This document shows positions 8,395-16,697 of a stretch of DNA of 64,000 nt, piece by piece; position 1 is the first letter of the stretch, and each line of letters starts with the position of its first letter. The notes beneath the pieces are model-generated. The model was not told the origin of the DNA. It did not search any database and saw only the letters and a list, made by a program, of their open reading frames with translations. The DNA is taken from assembly GCF_000335475.2 (NCBI RefSeq), contig NZ_ANAH02000008.1:62001-126000 (forward strand), read 5' to 3'. Position numbers and translations under genes: made by a program. Source of the DNA: Cystobacter fuscus DSM 2262. GTDB taxonomy: Bacteria > Myxococcota > Myxococcia > Myxococcales > Myxococcaceae.

Positions 8395-9825
8395 CTACCA
8401 GGTGACGGGCACGGCCACGGAGGTGACGGAGCTGGCCACCACGGGCAGGCCGTCCGTCGCGTCCTGACCCCGGGCGCCCACGCGGAAGGTACACGAGCCC
8501 GGCTGGGAGGCTTGCAGTTGCGCGCGGAAGACCGTGCGCTGCGCGCCGGGCAGATCCACCGCGCTCGGCGTGGGCGCCGAGACCAACCACACCCAGCAGC
8601 CCTGGCTGCCCTGCGTGAGGCCCGCGCCATCGAGCGCCACGCCCCGTACCTCGGACTGGCCGAGGTTGTCCACCGAGACCTCGACGGCGAACACCTCGCC
8701 CACCCGGACGCTCGAGGGCAACTGGCTGAAGCGCACCTTCAGCTCCCCTCGCTTCAGGACGGTGAAGGAGGGCGAGGTGGCCTCCGCGATGGGCACCGCG
8801 TCGCCGGTGAGCGCATCTCTGCCGGCCACCCCGACCTTGAACAAGCCCTCGCCGGGGTCCGTGGCGAGGGCGGTCCAGACGAAGTCCCGGCTCTCCTGGG
8901 GCTCGAGGTCCACGTGATCGGGCAGGGGCGCGGGAGGCAGGGCCACGCTCACGCCCTCCACGGATGGCACCAGGGGCCTCACGTCCTGCAACCGGACCTC
9001 GCTGTCGTTCGTCACGCGCAGGGTGAGGGTGAAGGGCTGGTTCACGTTCACCACCTGGGGCGAGACGAGGAGCGTGCTGGAGGGCCGGGCGCGGACATCC
9101 ACCTGGAGTGGCTGGAGGGGGGCCGCCTGGAGCGCCTGCCCGGTGATCTCCTCGCGGCCCTGGAGTTCCAGCGCGAAGTGCACCGTCCCCTTCGCGCGGG
9201 CGGCGAGCTTCCACGAGAAGGAGGCGTATCCCCCCGCTTCCACGTCCAGGGGCTCCGGCTCGGGCGCGGAGAGCAACTCCACGCCCCCCGCTTCCACCGG
9301 ACGCAGCACCGCCCGGACACCGAGCGCGCGCGTGCCTCCCGGGTTGTGCACCGTCAACACCAGGTGGGTCTGCTCGTCCGGCCACAACCGCGGCCGCTCC
9401 ACGAAGCCCTGGGCCGTCAACGACGCGAGCGGCCGATCCGAGGCGTAGTACGCCTGGGGCAGCTCCACGCGGCCCCCCAGGGGCGTCACCACCGTCAGCG
9501 GGTACCAGCCGGGAGCGAGGCCCTCGGGAATCTGGACCCTCAACGTGCGCGCATCCGTCCACGTGACGTCGTCGAGCGCGCGCGAGCCCAGGTAGACATC
9601 GAAGTCGGAGTCCACGGTCACCGCGTCCTCACCGCCCAGCTGCTGGGTGGGGAGGACCAGGAAGTTCTCGCCCTCGATGACGCCGGACACCGGCGCCGTG
9701 GTCAGCCCCCAGCCGGGCACCAGCCGGTGCACCTGGGGCTCGTACCCACCGCTCTGGGAGCAGGAGAGCGCGAGCAGCCCCAACAACAACACCCCTGCCC
9801 AGCGGATCCGATCAGAAGAGCTCAA
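8395..9825 (-). CDS. Lipoprotein with TIG/IPT-like and CARDB-like Ig repeats
   Basis: The 476-residue protein begins with a lipoprotein signal ending LALSC (Cys22). An IPT/TIG-like module follows (about 40-125: VSGVIEGENFLV, TLRVQIPEGLAPGWYPLTVV). Three or four CARDB/DUF11-like beta-sandwich repeats come next, recognisable by recurring phrases such as VTVHNPGG, LRVTNDSEVRL and VSVDNLGQSEV. There is no enzymatic motif. The likely role is structural or ligand binding at the outer membrane or surface. Its first 14 bases overlap the end of the upstream barrel-type gene on the same strand, so the two are probably translated together. It ends 21 bases from the convergent receiver-kinase gene. Confidence 0.75.
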   Translation of the reverse strand: MSSSDRIRWAGVLLLGLLALSCSQSGGYEPQVHRLVPGWGLTTAPVSGVIEGENFLVLPTQQLGGEDAVTVDSDFDVYLGSRALDDVTWTDARTLRVQIPEGLAPGWYPLTVVTPLGGRVELPQAYYASDRPLASLTAQGFVERPRLWPDEQTHLVLTVHNPGGTRALGVRAVLRPVEAGGVELLSAPEPEPLDVEAGGYASFSWKLAARAKGTVHFALELQGREEITGQALQAAPLQPLQVDVRARPSSTLLVSPQVVNVNQPFTLTLRVTNDSEVRLQDVRPLVPSVEGVSVALPPAPLPDHVDLEPQESRDFVWTALATDPGEGLFKVGVAGRDALTGDAVPIAEATSPSFTVLKRGELKVRFSQLPSSVRVGEVFAVEVSVDNLGQSEVRGVALDGAGLTQGSQGCWVWLVSAPTPSAVDLPGAQRTVFRAQLQASQPGSCTFRVGARGQDATDGLPVVASSVTSVAVPVTW

Positions 9826-11752
9826 GCCGGTACCCCACGTGGAACCCGGCCCCCTGGAACACGCCCCTCAACACGGGCAGGGCCGGATCATTGAAACGGA
9901 AGAAACGCGCCTCGGCGAACGGCTGCCCGGGCCCCACCCTCATCCCCGCGCCCAACGTCGCCTGCGCCTCGAGCACCAGGGTTCTCTGCTCCAGCACGAG
10001 TCCCTCGCCCCACTTCGCGCGACCCCGCACCCACGCCACGCCCACGCCCGCCCCGGCCCACGCCTGAATCCCGTACTCGCGCGGCGTGCGCAACCCCACC
10101 GCCAGCGACGTGTCGAGGATCGCATTCTCCCCGGAGAAGCCGGGCACCGCCGTTCCACCCGCGCGCGAGAACCACAGGTAACCGGTATCGAGCCACACCC
10201 CCACGGAGGGCCACGCGCGCACCGGCCACGCCTCCACGCGCAGCCCCACGGACCCCGCCCGCACATCGGCGAGGTTCGTCATCACGCCCACGCGCGGCGC
10301 CAGGGACAGCACGCTGCGCCGCAGCAGTGGCAGCGTGCCGCGTTCGATCAACTCGCCCACGCGCACCACCACCTCGGACGGCTGATCCACATGGGACTCG
10401 GGCGGCACGTAGCGCAGCTCGTACTGGCCCGGCGCCTTCGCCAGGAGCATGCCCTCCAGGCCCCCGGTGAGCGTGGCCTCGGGCCGGGAGCCCACGACGG
10501 GGTTGCCGAACCGGTCCTCCAGGGAGATGTGCCAGGCCGCCTCCGACAGCCCGTCCGCCACCAGCACGGGCCGCAGCGGAGCCATCCGCACCCGGGCGAG
10601 CTTCCCCGCCAACAGCTTCAGGCGGCGCGTCGCCACCGGCGTCGCACTCCCCTCGCGCAACAGCCGCAGCTCCACGGACTCGCGTCCCGCGAAGCGCATG
10701 GGAAGCACCAACCGCGCGGCGTACTCCCCCGCCCGCTGCTCGACGAGCGGCAGCTCCTCCGAGAGCTCCGACGCGAGCCGCAGTCCGGCACGCGTGGGAT
10801 TGCCCGCCGCGTCGCGGGCGGAGACCTCCACGAGCACCCGGGCCTCCTCGGACGCCACGAGCTCGTCACGATCCAACCGCATCTCGAAGTGCTGGGCCGG
10901 GCCGGGCCGCGCCTCCACCTGGACGAGCAGGGACCAGCGCGGCTCGCGGCCCACCGCGCCCCGCAGCTCCAGCGGGCCCATGGGCCCCGGCGGCACGGTC
11001 CAGCTCACGAGGAAGACCCCGGGCTCCCGCTCGACGGGCGCGCTCACGCGGCCGCGCGACACGGAGAAGGAGAAGGCACGGGGCGGCCGTTGGGGCGTGC
11101 CCGCGAGGCGCGACAGATGGAGCCACACCTCCACCGTCTCCTCGCGATCGGCCCACACCTCCCGGCGGTTGGGGACGGCATGCACGTAGGGCCAGGGGGG
11201 CACCCCGAGCTCGATGCGCCGGGAACCGAAGAAGGCCTCCCGCACCCCGGGAGGCACGGTGATGGGAACACGTGCCAGCCCCTTCGCGTCCGCGAGGATC
11301 GGCCCGAAGGTCTGCTCCCCCACCCGGACGGAAACGGGAGCACGGGCCCGGGTGCGCACCTCGGTCTCGCCCTGGCCCCAGAGTGGCAGGACGGTCCACC
11401 CCTCCAGGTCGCCCTGGGGCCCGCTCGCCCGCGCGACGAGGATGACCTCTCCGGGGCGGTTCTGCCGGGGTGGGACGTAGGTGGCGCGAAAGACGCCCGG
11501 TGCCACGGATGTCGGCGCGCCCACCGTCCCCGCGCTCACGAACAGCTCGAGCCGCGTGGCGTCCGGGGGCAGCTCCACGCGCACCTCCACCTCGCCCCCC
11601 GCGCCGAGCACCACGTGCGAGGGCTGGCACACGAGACGGATGCCCTGGGCGGGGAGGCTCGCGGCGTCCGCCCGGGCGGCGTGCACGGGGACGAGCCCCA
11701 CCATCACCCCCACGAGCAGCAGCACGCATGGCACCCGGCACGCCCGCATCAC
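9812..11752 (-). CDS. Exported protein with Ig-like repeats and C-terminal outer-membrane barrel
   Basis: The 646-residue protein has a cleavable signal (MRACRVPCVLLLVGVMVGLV... ending VHAARA). The start is GTG 11752 or ATG 11749; both sit 1-4 bases after the FecR-protein stop. Residues ~35-430 are repeated beta-rich, Arg/Glu/Val-rich Ig- or invasin-like modules (RPGEVILVARASG, DRDELVASEEARVLVEVSA, TLTGGLEGMLLAKAPGQYELRYVPP). The last ~170 residues alternate as a beta barrel (DTGYLWFSRAGG, TLGAGMRVGPGQPF) and end in Phe (GYRLELF), the usual BAM-recognition terminus. This suggests a barrel-anchored protein with extended Ig-like domains on one side of the membrane. Family not recognised precisely. 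Confidence 0.72.
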   Translation of the reverse strand: MMRACRVPCVLLLVGVMVGLVPVHAARADAASLPAQGIRLVCQPSHVVLGAGGEVEVRVELPPDATRLELFVSAGTVGAPTSVAPGVFRATYVPPRQNRPGEVILVARASGPQGDLEGWTVLPLWGQGETEVRTRARAPVSVRVGEQTFGPILADAKGLARVPITVPPGVREAFFGSRRIELGVPPWPYVHAVPNRREVWADREETVEVWLHLSRLAGTPQRPPRAFSFSVSRGRVSAPVEREPGVFLVSWTVPPGPMGPLELRGAVGREPRWSLLVQVEARPGPAQHFEMRLDRDELVASEEARVLVEVSARDAAGNPTRAGLRLASELSEELPLVEQRAGEYAARLVLPMRFAGRESVELRLLREGSATPVATRRLKLLAGKLARVRMAPLRPVLVADGLSEAAWHISLEDRFGNPVVGSRPEATLTGGLEGMLLAKAPGQYELRYVPPESHVDQPSEVVVRVGELIERGTLPLLRRSVLSLAPRVGVMTNLADVRAGSVGLRVEAWPVRAWPSVGVWLDTGYLWFSRAGGTAVPGFSGENAILDTSLAVGLRTPREYGIQAWAGAGVGVAWVRGRAKWGEGLVLEQRTLVLEAQATLGAGMRVGPGQPFAEARFFRFNDPALPVLRGVFQGAGFHVGYRLELF

Positions 11753-11753
11753 G

Positions 11754-12713
11754 TCAGGGGGCCTCGTTCCAGTGGAACTTCACCGACTCCGACGGGGGCG
11801 GGCCGGCCGTGGGCCGGAAACGGCAGGTCAGGGAGACCTCCCGCGTGGCGCCACCCGGCTCCCGCGCGAACACCTTCACCCGCGAGCGGCCCGGGGCCTG
11901 GGGCACGTCCGCGCGGAAGCTCCCATCCTCGGACACCTCCGCGGGCTCATCCTCCACCCAGACCTCCGTGCCCACGCGCACCTTGCCCGAGAGCGACAGG
12001 CACAGCGTGTTCGCGGTGGGGGCCCTGGCCACCTTCAACAGCACGTCCAGGGGAATGGGCTCGGGGCCCACCGGCCTCGCGCCGTCGAACACGATGCCCT
12101 GCTGCCCCGCGCCCACCTGGATGCGGGCGCCCGCGGACGACAGGTCCACCGCCCCGCCCCGCGTCACCACCGCCACCAGGGTGCCGCGGCGCAGCATGGT
12201 GAAGCGCGCCGCGCGCGTCTCGGCCACCGTGCCGCCCTGGCTCCGCACCCGCAACACGCGCGCCTGACTCTCGCCGTAGTCCACGTCGATGCGACCCCGC
12301 TCCAGGCTCAGGGAGTGCACGTCGCGCGTGAGCTCGCCCACCCGCACCTCGGAGCGCTCGGGGATGGACAGCCGCGACGCCTCATCCCCCACCTGGAGAT
12401 CCACCCGGGCCCCGGGGCCGGTGCGCACCGCTTCGTCCGGAGCAAGCGAGTCGCCCACCCGCAGCTCCATCCAGGCCTCGCCCCGGGTGCGCTCCACCGC
12501 GCCCACCACGTCGACCACCCGCGCGCGCGGCGCCACCTCCACGACGGGCGCCGGAGCCGGAGCGGGAGCCACGGGCGCGGCCACCTGGGGGGGCGGCGGC
12601 ACGTCCGGCGCGGAGCGGCCGAGGAAGAACCCCCCGGCGCCCAGGACCAGCAACAGTACCAGCACCAGCACCCACCCTCGGGCGCGTCCGGACGGCTCCT
12701 GGCGTGGGCTCAC
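11754..12713 (-). CDS. FecR-domain membrane-anchored protein
   Basis: A 319-residue protein is read from the GTG at 12713; the longer frame upstream is antisense to the kinase gene. A single N-terminal transmembrane helix (WVLVLVLLLVLGAGGFFLG, about 13-31) and a Pro/Ala/Val linker come first. A FecR-type domain spans about 60-230: GDSLAPDEAVRTGPGARVDLQV, SEVRVGEL, ARFTMLRRGTLVAVVTRGGAVDL, IQVGAGQQGIVFDG. A C-terminal Ig-like module follows (TNTLCLSLSGKVRVGTEVWVEDEPAEVSEDGSFRADVP is the recognisable core area). FecR domains act as periplasmic sensors or cell-wall-associated modules; no sigma factor is adjacent, so classical FecI/FecR signalling is unlikely. It is followed within two bases by the barrel gene. 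Confidence 0.78.
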   Translation of the reverse strand: MSPRQEPSGRARGWVLVLVLLLVLGAGGFFLGRSAPDVPPPPQVAAPVAPAPAPAPVVEVAPRARVVDVVGAVERTRGEAWMELRVGDSLAPDEAVRTGPGARVDLQVGDEASRLSIPERSEVRVGELTRDVHSLSLERGRIDVDYGESQARVLRVRSQGGTVAETRAARFTMLRRGTLVAVVTRGGAVDLSSAGARIQVGAGQQGIVFDGARPVGPEPIPLDVLLKVARAPTANTLCLSLSGKVRVGTEVWVEDEPAEVSEDGSFRADVPQAPGRSRVKVFAREPGGATREVSLTCRFRPTAGPPPSESVKFHWNEAP

Positions 12714-12790
12714 GTCCGCGCTCCCCGGAGTCTCGTGGACTGCTCCCTCGGCCCTGTCCGCATCACGTCTCCTCGCTCCCGTCCGCCGGC

Positions 12791-14638
12791 CTACACCAGA
12801 TGGGCCTCGGCGCCCACCGCGGGAAGGATGACGGTGATGGTGGTGCCTCGCCCCTCGGCGCTCTCCACCCGGATGCGGCCGTGGTGCGCCTCGACGATGC
12901 CGTGCGCCACCGACAAGCCTAGCCCGATCCGCCCGGGCTCGTCCTTCGTCGTGAAGAAGGGATCGAAGATGCGCTCGCGCAGGGACTCGGGAATGCCCTT
13001 GCCGGTGTCCTTCACCGACAGGCACACCGCGTCGCCCTCCACCGTGCCGAGCCCCACCGACAGAGTGCCTCCGGCCGGCATGGCGGTGACGGCGTTGCGC
13101 AACAGGTGGGACACCACGCTCTGCAACTGCTCCGCGTGTCCCAGCACCTGGGGGATGGGCTCGTTCAACGCGCACGTGAGGGTGATGCCCCGCGAGCGCA
13201 GCTCCGAGTCCACCTCGAGGAGCGCGGCGCGCACGGGCTGCGCCGGATTCAACGGCCGCCCCACCCCGCTGCGCTCCTGCTCCGTTATCTGCCGCATCTG
13301 CCGGATGATGGTGCACATGCGGCGCGACTGCTCGAGCGACATCTCCAGGCTCTGACGCAGGGGCGTGCCCTCGGGCACCTCCTCGCACGCCAGGGACAAC
13401 AACCCGAGGATGCCCGTGAGCGGGTTGTTGAGCTCGTGGGCGAGCCCCGCGCTGAACGAGCCGAGCGCCGCCATCCGCCGGGTGCGCGCGATCTGATCCT
13501 GCGCCTCGCGCAACTCCCGGGTGCGCTCGTCCACGCGCTGCTGCAGCTCCTCGCTCCAGCGCCGCAGCTCGGCGTCACGCCGCTGCAGCTCGCCGGCCAT
13601 GTGGTTGAAGGAGCGGGCGAGTTGACCGAGCTCATCGCGGCCCTGCTCGACGACGCGCTGCTCGTAGCGGCCGGAGGCAAGCGCGGCCACGCCCTCGGAC
13701 AGCCGGGCGACGGGCTGGCTCACGCCCCGGGCGAACACGAAGCCGAGTCCGGCCGTGGCCCCCAGCGCCACCAGGGCCCCGAGCACCGTGGAGCGCCGCA
13801 CCTGCTCGGCGGGCGCGAAGGCGGCGTGGGCCTCGCGTTCCACCACCACGCCCCAGCCGAGCTCCGGCACGGGCGCGAAGGCGGCGAGGTACTCCACCCC
13901 TTGCGCGTCGGACACGGTGCGCACCGCGGACGTGCCCCGGGACAGGCCCTCGCGCACGAGTTGGAGCTCCGCCTCGCTCAGCTCGCGGTAGCCGGGTGAG
14001 GCGATCACCGGCTGGCCGTCGGCGTCCACGACGAAGGCGCGTCCACCCCCCACGGAGAGCTCCTCCACGCGCGGGCCCAGCTCGGCGAGCGACAACTCCG
14101 CGAGCAGCACACGCGAGGCGTCCGTGCCCACGCGCACCGCGAGCGCCACGCGGCCGCCGGGGGACTCGGGGGACTGGTACGGCGGGCCGATGGCCGCGCC
14201 CGTGGCGAGCGCGGCCTGTACGGGCGCCTGGCTCGAGAAGAGCGCGAGGCTCGCCTCGGTGACGCGCTGCGCACGCTCGTCCTCGTCCGGCGAGTACACG
14301 GCCGGGGCGAGCGCGTGGCCGCGCTCATCCACCAGCACGAGCAGGTTGAAGGCCGACAGCTGGCGCAGGGGGATGTCCAGCACCTGGGAGAGCTGCTCGG
14401 GCGAGAGCCCCTCGAGGGGGAGGTACCTGGAGGCCAGGCGCAGGTTGTCCACGCCGGACAGGACGAGCTGGTGGCAGGAGCGCGCGAAGTCCATGGCGGC
14501 CTGCGTCTGGAGCCCGCCCACCACGCGATGCAGCTCGCGACGGTTGGCGTGGAAGGACAGCGCGCCGAACAGCAGCACGGGCACCACGCCCACCAGACAG
14601 AGCACGAGCATCAATCGTGAAGCGAAACGCACGGGCAC
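12791..14638 (-). CDS. Membrane sensor histidine kinase (Cache-like sensor, HAMP, HisKA, HATPase)
   Basis: The 615-residue protein has TM1 at about 8-28, a periplasmic region of ~250 residues with dCache-like phrases (AFVVDADGQPVIASP, APVPELGWGVVVERE), TM2 at about 283-303, and HAMP 304-355 (ISQP-like VSQPVARLSEGVAALASGRYE is its start area). A coiled coil to ~390 leads to HisKA with H401 in LAHELNNPL, then HATPase_c with N box HLLRNAVTAM, G1 DTGKG and G2 GRIGLGLSVAHG. No receiver domain is fused. It is the only sensor in this gene run and reads into the FecR gene 77 bases downstream. Possible partner regulators include the receiver-kinase at 7156. Confidence 0.93.
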   Translation of the reverse strand: MPVRFASRLMLVLCLVGVVPVLLFGALSFHANRRELHRVVGGLQTQAAMDFARSCHQLVLSGVDNLRLASRYLPLEGLSPEQLSQVLDIPLRQLSAFNLLVLVDERGHALAPAVYSPDEDERAQRVTEASLALFSSQAPVQAALATGAAIGPPYQSPESPGGRVALAVRVGTDASRVLLAELSLAELGPRVEELSVGGGRAFVVDADGQPVIASPGYRELSEAELQLVREGLSRGTSAVRTVSDAQGVEYLAAFAPVPELGWGVVVEREAHAAFAPAEQVRRSTVLGALVALGATAGLGFVFARGVSQPVARLSEGVAALASGRYEQRVVEQGRDELGQLARSFNHMAGELQRRDAELRRWSEELQQRVDERTRELREAQDQIARTRRMAALGSFSAGLAHELNNPLTGILGLLSLACEEVPEGTPLRQSLEMSLEQSRRMCTIIRQMRQITEQERSGVGRPLNPAQPVRAALLEVDSELRSRGITLTCALNEPIPQVLGHAEQLQSVVSHLLRNAVTAMPAGGTLSVGLGTVEGDAVCLSVKDTGKGIPESLRERIFDPFFTTKDEPGRIGLGLSVAHGIVEAHHGRIRVESAEGRGTTITVILPAVGAEAHLV

Positions 14639-14791
14639 GTCGGCACCCCGGTCCTACGAGACAGGGGGAATTGCACCACAGGGCCCCCCGGGAAGGGAGA
14701 CTCCAGGACAGGTGCGACGTCACACCGTGAACGTGCCGCTCTCCCGACGTTGTGCGGTGGACAGCGCCGGGGGAGGACGGCTCGACGGGCG

Positions 14792-15772
14792 TCAGTAGAC
14801 GACGAGCGGATGGGGCGCGTGGTAGCTGACGATGGTGAGCACGGGCAGCTTGGGCGCGTCCTCGTCCTCGTCCTCGCCGCTCGAGGTGGTGCGCAACCCA
14901 TCGAAGCGGGCGAGCACGACGAAGTCCTTGCCCGGAGCGAAGAAGGGATCCGCGCTCGTCAGGCGGCCGAGCGCCTCGCGCCCCGTCTCGTCGGAGAGGT
15001 TGTCGTAGCGCGGCAGGGAGGAGACCGTCTGCTCGCTCTCCCGGGTGACGAGTTGCCCCCCCAGGTTGGCGCGGCCGAACGTGCCCACGTCCCCGCCGAG
15101 CGCGCCCGAGCGCACCTTCACCGTCTCGCGGCGGGTGGTGGCGCCCACGGGCTGCTCGCGCACCACCGAGCCCACCGACTGCTCGACGAGCCACACCGTG
15201 GGCTTGTCCTCGTCGCTGCGCACGTCGGCCACCTGGGCGCGCAGCAGCAGGTAGCGGCCCTTGTAGATGTCCGGCTGGGCGATGGCGTCGGACAACCCGA
15301 AGATGGGCACCTTGTGCTCGTGCAGGAGCGACAGCTCCCCCGGCACGCTGCCGCCGCGCAGGGCCACCACGCGGGCGATGATCCGCGCCGCGTCCGGCCG
15401 CACCCGCAGATCCTCGGCCCACGCGTCCGACAGGAGCGCGCCCAGGAGGGTGAAGTGGGTGCGCTCCACGCAGGACTTGAGCGCCGTCCAGGCCGAGTCG
15501 CGGGACGTGGCCTGGAGCGCCCGCGCCGCCGCCTCGCACTGGGAGGGCGTCGCGTAGCGCGCCCCGAAGGACTTCTCCTCCGGACGGACGGGCTCGGGAA
15601 CGGATGAGGCGCGCTCCGGGAGGGGGCGCGGCTCCGGGGGGATGAGCGAGCGGGAGTTGTCGCGCGCCGCCACCGCGTGCGAGTGCCCGCCACAGCCCAC
15701 GAGGGCCGCCGCGCACAGCAGGGCCGCGCCCGAGCGCGCCATGCCCTTCGTCATCTTCTGGAAGGCAGACAT
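14792..15772 (-). CDS. Hypothetical lipoprotein, 326 aa
   Basis: The ATG at 15772 has GGAG upstream. The signal ends ALVGC, so lipidation at Cys27 is expected, followed by GGHSHAVAARDN. The mature part has a charged Pro-rich linker (~30-65), then an alpha/beta region with two Cys (SQCEAA, LKSCVERTHF) and a beta-rich part (YKGRYLLLRAQVADVRSDEDKPTVWLVE is its start area) that resembles an OB-fold-like or DUF4131-like strand pattern, though I cannot name a family. An acidic Glu/Asp run (SGEDEDEDAP) lies near the end. It follows the Cys-rich gene by 31 bases, so the two are likely an operon; 153 bases separate it from the kinase gene. Confidence 0.72.
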   Translation of the reverse strand: MSAFQKMTKGMARSGAALLCAAALVGCGGHSHAVAARDNSRSLIPPEPRPLPERASSVPEPVRPEEKSFGARYATPSQCEAAARALQATSRDSAWTALKSCVERTHFTLLGALLSDAWAEDLRVRPDAARIIARVVALRGGSVPGELSLLHEHKVPIFGLSDAIAQPDIYKGRYLLLRAQVADVRSDEDKPTVWLVEQSVGSVVREQPVGATTRRETVKVRSGALGGDVGTFGRANLGGQLVTRESEQTVSSLPRYDNLSDETGREALGRLTSADPFFAPGKDFVVLARFDGLRTTSSGEDEDEDAPKLPVLTIVSYHAPHPLVVY

Positions 15773-15803
15773 GAGTGCTTGCTCCGTTGAAGCGGTTGCC
15801 AAC

Positions 15804-16493
15804 CTACAGCGAGCCCTGGGTCCGGGAGGGCCGCCGGGCCTGTTCCGTGGACCGGACATCCTCGGACGAGGCCGGGCCCGTCGGCATCGTCAGCTCACAC
15901 GCCGAGCCGCACTGGTTGGACAGGCACGCGAGCGCGCTGGCGCCCAGCTTCTGCTGGGACACGTTCTCATGGCAGGAGTTTCCGGCCCCGGGGCAGCCCC
16001 GCTTCTGGGCGCACTGGCAGCAGGCGCTGGCCACCGTGGCCATGGTGGAGATGTCCTGCAGCACCAGCGACAACTGGCGGTAGCAGGCGCGCGCCGCCGG
16101 GGCGAAGCGGCCCTTGGCGTCGATGATGGGCACCTTGCCCTCCAGTCCACAGAAGTCCTGCGCGGCCTCGGAGTAGCGGCGCTCGCACTGCGCCACCAGG
16201 TCCTTGTCCGGCGCGAGCCCCGAGGACGGCCGGGCCGCCTGGGTGCACAGCGCGTGGCCAATGTCCGTGAGCGTGCGCACGTTGCCCGACGCCTGCTCCT
16301 TCACGTTGGAGGAGGAGGACACCTCGGACTCGAAGATGCATTCGCGGCCCGCGCGCAGCGTGTCCACGGTGCAGGCCCAGGCGGTGGGCAGGGCATTGGC
16401 TTGGGGGGGAGCCCCCAGGGCTTCGGGCGGCAGGGTGCCGCTGGAGGCCTCGGGAGTCGAACAGACGAGGGCGAGCAGGACTGCGGCGATCAT
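15804..16493 (-). CDS. Small secreted Cys-rich hypothetical protein, 229 aa
   Basis: The ATG at 16493 lies behind GGGGGATAC. A short hydrophobic start (MIAAVLLALVCSTPEASSG) looks like a signal peptide, possibly a lipoprotein signal cut before Cys11. The mature protein has at least a dozen Cys, clustered in SACCQCAQKRGCPGAGNSC and ALACLSNQCGSAC. This suggests a disulfide-stabilised, extracytoplasmic fold. I do not recognise the family; the pattern is typical of myxobacterial secreted proteins of unknown role. It is first in a run leading to the lipoprotein 31 bases downstream. Confidence 0.72.
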   Translation of the reverse strand: MIAAVLLALVCSTPEASSGTLPPEALGAPPQANALPTAWACTVDTLRAGRECIFESEVSSSSNVKEQASGNVRTLTDIGHALCTQAARPSSGLAPDKDLVAQCERRYSEAAQDFCGLEGKVPIIDAKGRFAPAARACYRQLSLVLQDISTMATVASACCQCAQKRGCPGAGNSCHENVSQQKLGASALACLSNQCGSACELTMPTGPASSEDVRSTEQARRPSRTQGSL

Positions 16494-16697
16494 GTATCCC
16501 CCAGCGTAGAACCAGTGCGCTCCATACTCAATCGAGCGGGGGGGCTCCAGCAACCGTCGGCCCACCACGTGCTCGCTGGTCATCACTGGCGGAGCTTCCC
16601 GGGGGGCTCGACGCCTGGCCGCTCCCCTTCCGATCGCCTCGCCCCCGGGTTCTGGCTTCTGGAAATTCCGGTATTGGACGGTTAGGATGCACGCCCC

